From Liolophura sinensis (taxonomy: Eukaryota; Mollusca; Polyplacophora; Chitonida; Chitonidae), in assembly GCF_032854445.1 (NCBI RefSeq), contig NC_088295.1:32911385-32975384 (forward strand): 64,000 nt of DNA, read 5' to 3'. The position numbers and the translations under genes were made by a program. Of the stretch, positions 12,901 to 22,869 are shown piece by piece. Each line of letters begins with the position of its first letter. The first letter of the stretch is position 1. The notes beneath the pieces are model-generated. The model had not been told where the DNA came from. It saw only the letters and a list, made by a program, of their open reading frames with translations, and did no database searches.

Positions 12901-13555
12901 ATGTTAAGAGCAAGAAAGAAAAATCTAACCTTCAATCAATGAGTGATAGCCAAATATACAAGAGGTAGAAAAGAATCTTAACCTGACATATAAGAATGTG
13001 CATTTACACACTATACCTTAGGCTAGGCAGTGAAAAAAAGCCTAACCTCCAACCCATGTATGATACCCCAATATAGAAGAGCTATAAAGAAGGCTCAACC
13101 TTCCATCTGAGTATGTGTAGTTACACACCATACCTTACACGATTGAGCTAAACAAAAAAGTTTAACCCTCAATTAATGCCCATTATACATGTACAGGGGG
13201 CTAAAAGAAAAAGCTTAACCTTTAATCCATGTAAAGAGTCCATTATACAAGAGCAAAAAAAACAAAAGTTTAACTGGATATCAGCACCTGCACTTTTCCT
13301 CCCTCTAACAATATACTTTATATACCTCTCACAATGCATCTTACTTCATAGAGGTGAGCCGTCACTTTAAGTGTTCTAACTTTTTTGATTTTGATTGCAA
13401 TAATGCGAACATCAAACATATCAGTGTGTAAAGCTGGTGTTGTTACGTGTTACTGACTAAAGGCAATTTGGCTAGCCAGTATAACTGATTTTACACACAG
13501 CTGAATGTAGGCGACTCTCTTTAAAGGAATAGACTATATTAACTTAAAAATGCTT
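9908..13555. other. Spacer of array block 3
   Basis: Spacer homologous to that of block 2. It carries a private insertion of about 170 bp at 11213-11383 and lacks about 360 bp corresponding to 7540-7895. The degenerate minisatellite reappears at about 12780-13280. No supported gene. Confidence 0.65.
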
Positions 13556-13596
13556 ATTGGACACTCACATTTACATGTATATGCACAGGTGCTTAC

Positions 13597-13674
13597 CAAG
13601 TTTGATCATCACTGGTAAAGAACTAGAAGACTGGGTACCCTTGGACTCTGCTTTCAGCCTCACGGTGTAGGCCT
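13597..13674 (-). pseudogene. Truncated FN3 exon, array copy 4
   Basis: The donor side and the last 78 bp of a fourth FN3 exon match the other copies (TYTVRL… region). The match stops at 13674, where Gypsy integrase sequence begins. The 5' two thirds of the exon and its acceptor are missing, so it cannot work as an FN3 exon. It marks the right end of the recognisable array. Confidence 0.8.
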
Positions 13675-13677
13675 CTC

Positions 13678-14900
13678 GATTCTTCGTCATATATGGAGTA
13701 CCGAAACGGATTCACAGCGACCAAGGTCGTAGTTTCGATTTGGTGATCATCTCCAACCTCTTCAGCAAGTCACACACAACTCCATACCACCCGCAAGGCA
13801 ATAGCCTATGCGAGCGTAGCCTATGCGAGCGCTTCAACAGAACCTTGCACGACCTGTTGAAGACTCTCCTACCCAAGAAGAAGAAGCGCTGGCATGAACA
13901 TCTTGCAGAGGTAGTTTACTCCTATAATGTGACTCCACATTCGACAACAGGTTTCACTCCCTTCTCCCTTCCTGTTCTGGCAGAATCCTAAGCTACCAGT
14001 GGATATCCTTTTCCAAGGATGATGGTGGACCCGACGACTGGGTGGCCGACTCAGAGAGGCTTGTAAGTTGGATATAGAGATCTACAGCTTCTGCAGATAA
14101 CCGTAAAAGGTCCTACGACAAGAAAGCTTGACTTACCCTTAGCTCTGGGTACTCGGGTGAGAAACCATCGGGTTCGCGGGCGGAATAAGATACAGGACGG
14201 GGTACAGATGGGCGAGAGAGTATTTAAAATCACAGACAGACAGAGAACCAATGATGTGTACTTGGGAGAACCAGCGGATGGCTTTGGGGAGACAAAGACA
14301 GTGAATGGTCCTGGGATTCGTCCCTGCCCTCCAAGAAGGCATAATTCTCTAGTACAAAGGCACCGTCAGAGCAGTTCACCCACAATTAACCCGGATCTCC
14401 AGCATCCGTGTCATGAATCTTCGGACGAAGAAGAGACGGTTTACAAAATGTTACAACCGTACCGTCAACGAGTATCTCAGGAAACCTCAACTCGAACGGT
14501 CAGTGGCTCACAGATACCAGGGGCCAATTTCATAAAGCTGCGTACATATACGGAATAAAATTACCGTACGGAAAATTTACGCAAGTGCATTTGCCAAGTC
14601 AACGCCAATTTCATAAACCTCTCCGTAAAAATTAGCGTAAATTTCTCCGTACTTTTCTCTGTAGAAGCCCAGAAGGTGAAGTAGTTTTACACGGAAATTT
14701 ACGCATAGTGGATACGTAAGAATTTTTATGAAAACGGACGCTGGTGTAAATTTTTCCGTACGCAAAATTTAGACCGTAAATTTTGCGTACGCAGCTTTAT
14801 GAAATTGGCCCCAGGTGATCCATTACGACGCTCCAGAAGAGCTATCGCTGGACAACACTCCAATCCTAACCGATTCCCGAAGTCAGCAGTTTGTCATTAG
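13678..14900 (+). pseudogene. Gypsy integrase core and C-terminal tail, disrupted
   Basis: The core shows [11 protein letters not shown], then [17 protein letters not shown] with the catalytic Glu, and [17 protein letters not shown] 15-bp tandem duplication (13802-13816 and 13817-13831) repeats SLCER in frame. After about 13990 the frame breaks. The basic C-terminal region resumes at 14157 (RNHRVRGRNKIQDG, FKITDRQRTNDVY, ESSDEEETVYKM) and is cut at 14520 by a fold-back element. The tail resumes after it (RRSRRAIAGQHSNPNRFPKS). Several independent breaks mean it is inactive. Confidence 0.85.
14521..14811. mobile_element. Fold-back/MITE-like element inside the integrase relic
   Basis: A 291-bp element bounded by perfect inverted ends of 25 bp (GGGCCAATTTCATAAAGC… and its complement). 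It is flanked by CAG on both sides (14518-14520 and 14812-14814), a possible 3-bp target duplication. Much of the interior is also self-complementary, with repeated CCGTA and AAATTTACG words. It codes for nothing. It interrupts integrase-tail homology that resumes immediately after it, so it came later. Confidence 0.8.
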
Positions 14901-14999
14901 TTTGCTAGAGGACGATGCAAACAAAAGGAGGGGTGGATGTGACCAGACAACTGTAAATAAGTTGATTGTTTTTCATATTTCTGTGTAATGAAAGCCCTC

Positions 15000-17284
15000 G
15001 TGTCACAAAATGTTTTTCCACTTATCAGCGTTTTGGGTAAACAAGGGAGAGCACTCTCAAGAAACTTTATGTTTACTCTGGTACGCCATAGTAGTCGCCC
15101 TTTGGTGAACTCTCTATCGGGACCTTACACCTCCGACCCTGTAAGCTGTTTAATGAAGACTTCATTATAATTCTTAACTATTTGAGATAACTTGTGAGCT
15201 TATATTTCCGTTTATTTCGGTGTAAACCGGCTGTCCATGGTGAAGGCATAGGAGGCGTAGCCTGTTTCATAAGCCCCATTTGTTCTAGCGCACATGGTCT
15301 GGCACGTAGCAAATTACAGGATTTGCAACATATTACAAACATGAAAAAGGGTTTGCCACACTTAACTGTGGGTAAATTATACGTATCATACGAAGAGACG
15401 TATGTGATATTGACATGTAATAAGTTTAATATTGCCAACATGTCCCTGGTGATGATGGTAATATAAGGGGAGTCTGGTAACCACTGCTGAGCTGGTTGTA
15501 ACTGCCGTATAACAGGTGTTTTCGAATGGCGTCTGCCATAGTACATATGTACGTCATTACGAATATTACATGTCCATTACTTTTAGTTAATTGGTTGTAT
15601 GCTTGACATATCCTTTTTGATAAGTATAGGATATCATCCACCTATTTCTGCAATATACAGTATCTGTGAACCTTAGCACAGTGTAACCCTGCTCGAGATA
15701 CTCCAGACATTACCTCCCTTTTGTACTTTTTCTTGTATCCATGTTTCATTGTTACAATCAACATAATACAAAACATACTTGCAATTGAAGTGTAATTGCA
15801 CTTTATTTTAAATTAACTGCTATAATTTTCTTTGTATTATTTTACAGGCGGCCATCCTGCGAGACTGGCCAGTCACTGTTTCTGTACGTTTTGTACTGCT
15901 TAAAGATAGGCCCGTTGCATGTTATTGATGGGTTTGTGTCATTTCGTGTGTTGCCTCCCTTACGTGTACATAGGCAAAACAACGCTGCCTCCTCAAAAGA
16001 ATTCTTGAGCACTGCAAAAGAATAATGGAATAATACCATCACATAATGAAACCTGAACATTTCCAACATACTAAGGACTCAACAGACCTCCAAAACAAAC
16101 TCAGTGATATGCTACTGCCTCTAAATGTACACCCTATTGTTGAGTAACACAGATCATTGATACCTCAACTGGAACAATTGTTTGAGAAAGCCTTATCAAT
16201 GAGATGCAAACGGCCCAAACTAAATCATGAGATTATAGCCTCCGAAGAACTTCAAGTGTAGACTGCCTGTGCCTTTTAATCTTCCTTGTTTAGAACTTGT
16301 TTTGTAAATGCCTTCACAAAGTGTTTCATATTTATAAAGATGCATATATTTATAACTAATAAATTGCATGTATATGTCATCACGTGCATTATCTTACTGT
16401 AACAAAACTGTAATCTACTCTTAACATATTATTCACCTCTTCAATATTTATATTTCCACTTAATTGACAATTAAATGATAAATGATGCCGCCTGTTATGT
16501 CACATTATATACTACACAGCAATCCATTCATCGTTGTATACACTGTCGAATCTGTCCCACTGACACTAAAACCAATTCATAAATGTTTATTGCCAGGTTT
16601 ATCTTATTTGACATGTTTGTTAATTACGCTTTTCTGGGAATCTACTGTATACATGTATATATAGCCTCACTTTGCACAAGTTTTCTGAGGATGACTCTAT
16701 GAAATTCAAAATATTGATCATCAAAATGAATTTCTTTGAAGTTATTTTTTATTATTATGCCAAGCTGTTCAGTGGATCAACTAGATTTAAAGGTGCGTGC
16801 TAAAAGGTATAAACTGTAATCAGTGACTGCTCATGAACAGCACTCACACAGTTGTAATGTAGCGTTCATTGAAAAGAGTAAAGGTGTTATCTCTTAGAGC
16901 GTATATAGGTTATAGAGCTCATGTTAGAGGTATATATTATGCTTGGGATTTTACAATATTCCTTACAAATTTTTCAGTCATTTGACGATGAGGATTAATC
17001 AGAGGTGTTCATATAATGTCTCTTCTAGTGGTAGGGCCCGTATATGCTGCCAGAATGCTACCAAAACTAAAATATCACGCCAAATTAAGACACCAGACAT
17101 GACAATAAATAGTACCGTTACAGTTTCACGGTACTTTTATCACAGTGACTTGCCATGTGAAATAAATCTCAAAAAGCCAGAGCCCAGACATTGATCATGT
17201 GGCAGCCGAATTACTGAAGGAGATACGTACAAACAGAACGAGGCTAAAATAACAAGGAGTACTTTGTTTGCTCTCATTACATTT
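15000..17284. other. Intergenic stretch without recognised gene
   Basis: This may begin with LTR sequence of the preceding Gypsy relic. The frames near 15178-15640 and 15842-16069 show no domain and overlap on both strands. A SINE-like fragment (about 16960-16992, 'tttttcagtcatttgacgatgag') is the only other item I recognise. No gene is supported. Confidence 0.5.
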
Positions 17285-17505
17285 TGGTGCTGTGACCAGT
17301 GCGGAACTCTGGATCTCTCAACATAGAGTGAGCAGAGGTGTGGGACTCTGGATCCGTGAACATATTTAAGTGAAACTCTGGATCTGTTAACATAAGAGTG
17401 GAACTCTGGATCTATGAACATAATGTAGAGCTCTGGATCTGTGAACATAAGTGTGAGACTCTGGATCCATAAACATAAGTGTGAGACTGGATCTGTGAAC
17501 ATAAG
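17285..17505. repeat. Minisatellite, about 28-32 bp unit
   Basis: Seven or so imperfect units share 'actctggatctgtgaaca' and 'taagtgtgag' words. The minus-strand open frame across it is a repeat artefact. Confidence 0.85.
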
Positions 17506-18417
17506 TTTGTCATGAGAGAAAGGCGGATTTAAATTGGCAGCACTGAACTGGGAGGAGCTTTCTAATGCTATTGATTGTACTCGGAATTATGGTTGTTTAA
17601 TGTCAAGACTCAAGAATTCATTACACTCGTGTAAGGTAAAAGTGATCTTCAGCAAACTGTAGTCACTAACTGCCCACGGATAATCTCATGCACCCTTAAT
17701 CACACAACAAACACAAATCAAAAGACTATCTAGTAGAAAAGTCAGTCACAAAAAAATTGGTAACGACACTATCAGGGTAGTCTTCAAGAAGACACTGTAA
17801 CGCGTACTGGAATAATCGAAGACAATTAAGGTGGGATCCATGTACTATAAAAGCATCCTTTCTGATATACTCATTACAGGTGGTCATACGATTACTGGAG
17901 ATAGGCCTACAACTTGACATGAAGTCGAGAATACTGACAAGTTTATTATAGATCACAAACAAGTTAAAAATGATCGGGGTAGTCCTGAAGGAGGCATTGT
18001 AATACTGGAAAAATCCAAGACATGTAAGGTGAGATCCATGTAATAGAAACAAATGATTCTACTATGTCATACGGCCGTCACTACAGATCCTTATGAGATG
18101 ACGTAAGCTTACTGAGCACTCAGTACACTAAGATTACACAGAGCGTGAGGATGCTGGCTGACTCAGCCTGCTAAAATACAGCCATTTCCAGTTGATTTGT
18201 CTTATTTTACCAGTGCGTCAAATTGTAAACTTTTATTTCGTCTTCAGTGTTGAAGCTGAAGATAAACTCTCTCTACCCAGGATTACGACCAACTCAATCA
18301 CAAGTCAATTAATGTTGGTTCTCCTGTTTAAATCTGAACAAAAACATGCAGGCTGGCTGCATCCTGTTCGATTAATGAAATGGGTTAAGCGTGGTCAAAT
18401 ATCGCAGCTCATCCTCC
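17506..18417. other. Intergenic stretch
   Basis: A diverged direct repeat is visible: about 17770-17860 and about 17975-18050 share 'gtagtcttcaagaag/gtagtcctgaaggag' and 'aaggtg.gatccatgta'. No gene is supported. Confidence 0.5.
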
Positions 18418-18677
18418 GCCCAGTTGTTCGAAAGTGTATCAGCTAATACTGGTATTGAGTCATATTTTATATTTAAATTTTAGTCAAACTCAGCAGACAA
18501 TGCAGTTCTCTAAAGTCAAAGTATAACAGGAACAGTTTTAGATCATTTTTAATATACTAGTGTTACACAATTTTTTTCTGTTAAAGTACAAAATTGAAGA
18601 ATTGGTTTCAAGTTAAATCTGGTATTAAGTGTTAAACCAGTTCAAAAGTCTTCAACCAGTTTTGAACAAACAGGCCC
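18418..18677. mobile_element. Imperfect fold-back element
   Basis: The left end (GCCCAGTTGTTCGAAAGTG) and the complement of the right end (GGGCCTGTTTGTTCAAAACTG) pair imperfectly. Internal 'ctggtat' and 'aaccagtt' words add further pairing. It is non-coding, about 260 bp, and probably an old MITE. I could not assign a target duplication. Confidence 0.5.
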
Positions 18678-19053
18678 AGGGGATAAGATTTAAAGCTATC
18701 GACCATACATACCACACTGGTGAAAACAGACATGGCTGTCACTCAGGCAACTGATATAAAAGTGCAAGCTCGTGCTGAGTAAAAGCAAGTTGACGTAGGT
18801 CAGCTAGTGCAGCTGAACACTGATGTTATCGCTTTACTTGGGCATATTTGGATAAAAACTTCTTATTGTCACCGTGAAGCAATGAAGTCTACTCTAAATA
18901 AATAAATATGCTGCCCTATGCTCTGCACAGATACAAATAACAAGACTCTTATTTGGTGAAGACATGGAGAGTGAGATGAATTGAGGCAAGTATATATAAA
19001 GATGGACAGTTTATATCCAAATATTCATTCGGCTCAAGAGTGAAGGGTCATTT

Positions 19054-19525
19054 AGGCTCATTTTAAACCTTAAACAGTTGTACACATTCATTGTTTACCA
19101 TCATTTTAAAATGGAAACTGTGTGGACTGCTATTAATCTTATGACACCGGATTGCTTCATGTCTTCAGTGGATCTCAAAGACACCTACTACTCCGTTCCC
19201 ACAGCTAGCAGCCATAACAAGTACTTTTAAGTTCTTCTGGAGAGGTCAACTATTTCAGTACACATGCTTTCTAACGTGCTGGCCTGCTGTCCTCGGAAAT
19301 TCACTAAGCTGTTGATGCCTATATATATAAAGAATGTGTAAACAATGCCATAGCTACGGTGATGTTGTTTGATTCTGTTTGGCTTATTATTCACCCAGAC
19401 AAACCTGTTCTGACACTTTCCCAATCAATTCAGTATTTAGGGTTTATCTTAGACTTCACAAACATGACTGTCAGCCCAACCCACAGAAAGGCCTGTAAGG
19501 TCAAACAATTAAGGTCGACTCTGGA
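19054..19525 (+). pseudogene. DIRS-like reverse transcriptase fragment
   Basis: The translation shows RLILNLKQL, then SSVDLKDTYYSVPTASSH with the first catalytic Asp region, then VLACCPRKFTKLLMPIY. After a frame change it shows LIIHPDKPVLTLSQSIQYLG and MTVSPTHRKACK. This pattern (VDLKDAYYSVP, PR.FTK, HP.KS, QYLGF) is typical of DIRS-type tyrosine-recombinase retroelements. An in-frame stop follows NKYF, and the segment with the catalytic YIDD motif is deleted between PIY and the ECVNNAIA stretch. No recombinase or methyltransferase domain was found nearby, so it is a dead fragment. Confidence 0.65.
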
Positions 19526-21479
19526 TGGTCTTGGACAGACATGTTGGCAAGCCAGCAAGTTGCACACACATGCTACAACCAGCATCTATCCTTCCTGATT
19601 AAGCATAACCACGGGTACAACTCCTTGCAGAACAATTCACAGTAGTTGGCTTGTTTGAAGGGTCGTAAAACTGTAACGTGGTGATTATGCAGAAAAGCTC
19701 AATAAACCTTTGCCATCTGCATAAAGCAATCACTTATCCTTAGGAGCTGAATAGAAAAACCTAATCGGTATTTTACCATATACAAACTATGCCGAACAGA
19801 TATATGTACATGTAAGAGGTAAATTGATAAAAGCTCTTTCTTTGCATTATGTATGTAAGCTCTCCCTCATATGTAAGAGCTGTACAGAAAAGATTAAATA
19901 CAGTAAACTATCCCCATACATTTACATATACAGAAAAGCTTAACCAGAGCTGAACAGAAAAAACTTTAACATTTATCCTATATGCTATCTCTAAACCCTG
20001 TATCTCAGGGTTGGCGGTCCCCGTTAACTGTTCGAGAACACGGCCACCGCCAACAACTGATCGCCATCGGCACATATGCTGGTGAACATCGTCCTCAGAT
20101 CACTCGAACTGCCGGCTCTTCCGCATTTATACACCGGGAGTATGAGAACCAGGCATACTATACAAGAGCTACATGTTAACAGCAAACCTTAACTGCGACA
20201 TTGACGATGACACCAAACTTTCTCCACTCTCACATCTGACAAGCTAATTAAGACATGCAGTTTGCTTCATTTTGCACCTCATATGACAAGAAAGCGTATA
20301 TGTTGAAGGTCAATCAAACAACAGCACTATCCATAGATCCATGATACTAGTAGAACTTTTCCACATGAGGTTACTCCACTGGATGTAAAGCAGAAAAATT
20401 AAGGCAATCTGGGGAGTGGGCAATCGTTGGGACAAGTATGCAACTTATGTGCTCAAAAGATGTAGACCATGAAAAGCGTTCATTGGGCCCCTGATGCTGT
20501 GCGGAGACCTGTATGACTCTTAAGATCCTTCCTGATTTCAATCAGATAGGTCTGCCTCTTATACCTAACGCTCATATACCTTATCCTTTATGGAGGCCTG
20601 GTTTCAACTGGGATTCAACGTGTATCCGGCTATCCGATACCTGTTTAAATACCTATGGAACCCGAACCAGTGTACATGTGAGTATTACAGGCATAATCAC
20701 CACAAGGGGTACAGGTAGTTTTCCACCAGTAGACATGCAACGTGACAAGAAATATGAGAATCCTGACAAGTTACAATTCTGATTTCACACTGAGGATCAC
20801 GTCCATAGCCTATTAGGAATGGTGGTGGGGAAAGAAGACAATACAAATCCTTCTCTGGGTAACTTCAGGACACTACAAGTCGGGAGATGAACATTCAGGG
20901 CAATCGTACATTCGGTTTAGCCACTTTGTACAAGCCCCAGCATCAAGTGTTTTGGGAGACTACGGATGCTGTTGGACTGTCATGTTGGCGCAAGTCGCGC
21001 ACATATGGATTTAAAGAATTGTACCTGCATTGCCTTTGCAATGATTTGGAAGTCCTCAACACAACGATGTGTATAGCTGTCGTGCTACGTTTTGCTGGCG
21101 AAAGTAGTGATACAAATTTTACGGCCACGTGGAGAAAGAAAGGAAAAAAATTACAAAGCTAACAGGTCGAGGAGATATATGCACATGTAAATGTGTCCCA
21201 GACAGCAGAGGCATTTGTTGTTAAACGTTGCTTATGTCATTTTCCCTCAGGAAAGCGGTTGCTAGGGGATACTAGTACCATGTGAGCTTGGCTTACCATG
21301 GTAACGAACCAAGGGTGTTTATACGCTTTACGAAACATGAAGATGAATTATAAGGTAACAGAGTGTATGCATGCATGTGGAAATGGGCAAAAATGAAACC
21401 CTCTGTATTATGTACTAACAATTAACAAAACCAAAGAAATACGTGTACATCCACACGTACATGTATTTATGTCATTTTT
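19526..21479. other. Intergenic stretch, possible retroelement debris
   Basis: Degenerate repeats around 19735-19980 carry 'gctgaacagaaaa' and 'cttaacc' words, similar in style to the block minisatellite near 4.6 kb. Frames at 20513-20782 and 20887-21162 show no recognised domain. I cannot support a gene. Confidence 0.4.
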
Positions 21480-21652
21480 TTGGTCACTGATTATCATGGG
21501 CCAAGTTCTGCCAGCAACCTGGAGATGAGCACGTGGGTGTTCCTCGTGCTCTGCCCGGTTCCCTCCCACTATAATGCTGGCCGCCGTCGTGCGTGACATA
21601 TTCTTGAGTACGGAGTAAAACCCCAATCAAATGCTCTCAAATAAATAAATTA
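21480..21652 (+). mobile_element. tRNA-type SINE, 5'-truncated
   Basis: Body and tail of the abundant SINE read 'ctctgcccggttccctcccac', 'aatgctggccgccgtcg', 'ttcttgagtacggagtaaaa', ending in AAATAAATAAAT. The tRNA-like head is missing, so the copy lacks its promoter. Confidence 0.75.
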
Positions 21653-22869
21653 TGGGCTCAAGCTCTGGTGTCAGTCAAATCTGTTATAACTCCTTCCAAA
21701 GCTAATTTACATACATGTTATAATCAGGTCGGATCTTGCCAAATGTTATGAGAGTAGGGGACTATTTTATGTAAAAGACTGTGGCATGGAGCGACGACAG
21801 GGTGTTAGCTGACAAATGGCGATATGTAACCGATGAAATCCGGCCTCTGGTCAATTTAAACTTTAATTTTAACTGTTCATGTATATGCTTAAATAGTAGC
21901 AAATTTCACTGCCATGTACCAAGTGTTAAGCAGAATTACGCTAAAAACGCACTGACATTAATTTCAAATTATGACCTAATCCCCAGAAGGTGGTGTGAGG
22001 TGGTAAGGGAGGGGTCAGGTCTGGCACTGTAGATTTGCTACTGATTATCGTTAACTGGCAAAGAATGTTGTATCATATAGACATATGAAGCATAAGTTCA
22101 ACGTCACAGATAACAGGATTAGGCAGAAAAAATATTTTAGTCTTACTTGGTGCTGGTGCCATATTGTGCACAAATCCATTTAGGGATATCTGAAAACCAG
22201 GAAAGTCAGTGAAGTTTACTTTGGTACATGTATATGGAGCAATCAGATTGATAAAATAACTGATATTATTTAAATGCATATGAATGCCTTCTGCAAAATA
22301 TATTGTTTCGCCATACTTAGCCTCTAATCTTTTAGAGTCAAAACAACGCACGCTCATTAAAAACAAACCCTGACAGCTTACCTTTCAATATCGTTTGGTC
22401 ATTTATCATAGCCATTTTTTGTAATTCAGATGCAATACATGGTCTGGAGTTCATACAATACATAGCTTCGCTATCTACAGTGAGATAAACTTTTATTTGT
22501 TGACAATGCGTGGTTGACTTCACCTTTCAACCTGTTTCGACTGAGTCTTCATTTTGATCGTGTATTTATTTAAATGGGGGGGGGGGGGGGGGGCGCCGTC
22601 ATATAAGCGAAAAACATTTCAGTACAACATAAAGAGGTATGTCGTGCTGGTGCTAGGCAATTAATCTATCTGTGGAGAAAAGACATAAAAATGATTACAA
22701 ACATTCAGATACAAGAGCGTGCAAACTTATTTGGCCTAAAACTGGTACTTTTTTTTCTCGAATTTTGTTTCAGGAGAAAAGATTCAGAACTCCAATGCAA
22801 ATATATTTATTAACATGTGATACATTAGATTTATATCATAGCCACGCGGGACAATATATACCAAGAGGT
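21653..22869. other. Intergenic stretch with poly-G run
   Basis: An uninterrupted run of about 19 G lies at 22576-22594, likely to stall polymerases or be an assembly weak point. The rest shows no supported gene. Confidence 0.5.

Larger units (their letters stand above)
2428..13674. repeat. Tandem array of FN3-exon blocks (three and a fraction)
   Basis: Blocks of about 2.9, 4.2 and 4.0 kb repeat head to tail with high identity in exon and spacer alike: 2428-5335, 5336-9565, 9566-13555, and a stub to 13674. Block 1 lacks about 1.3 kb found in block 2 (junction near 3497; missing part about 6411-7705). Block 3 lacks about 0.36 kb (about 7540-7895 of block 2) and carries an extra stretch of about 170 bp at 11213-11383. 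Each block holds one FN3 exon (minus strand), an AT-rich spacer, a SINE-tail-like piece and a degenerate minisatellite. The fourth block is truncated by Gypsy sequence. Confidence 0.9.
13675..15000 (+). mobile_element. Second Gypsy relic: integrase part and start of 3' LTR
   Basis: An integrase core fragment is followed by a long C-terminal tail, a purine tract (AAAAGGAGGGGTGGA, about 14923-14937) and an LTR-like start TGTGACCAGACAACTG at 14938. The order integrase-PPT-LTR is the ordinary Gypsy one, unlike the element at 1-2427. The left end is truncated against FN3 exon copy 4. I could not place the right LTR end, so the end given is only a lower bound. Confidence 0.75.

Noticed and set aside
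14157-14558. 133-residue frame as an independent host gene
   Set aside because: It reads as the basic C-terminal tail of the Gypsy integrase and runs into the fold-back element.
20513-21162. Two frames of about 90 residues as a gene
   Set aside because: No recognised motif. One alternative frame recalled a Helitron helicase stretch only weakly, without further blocks.
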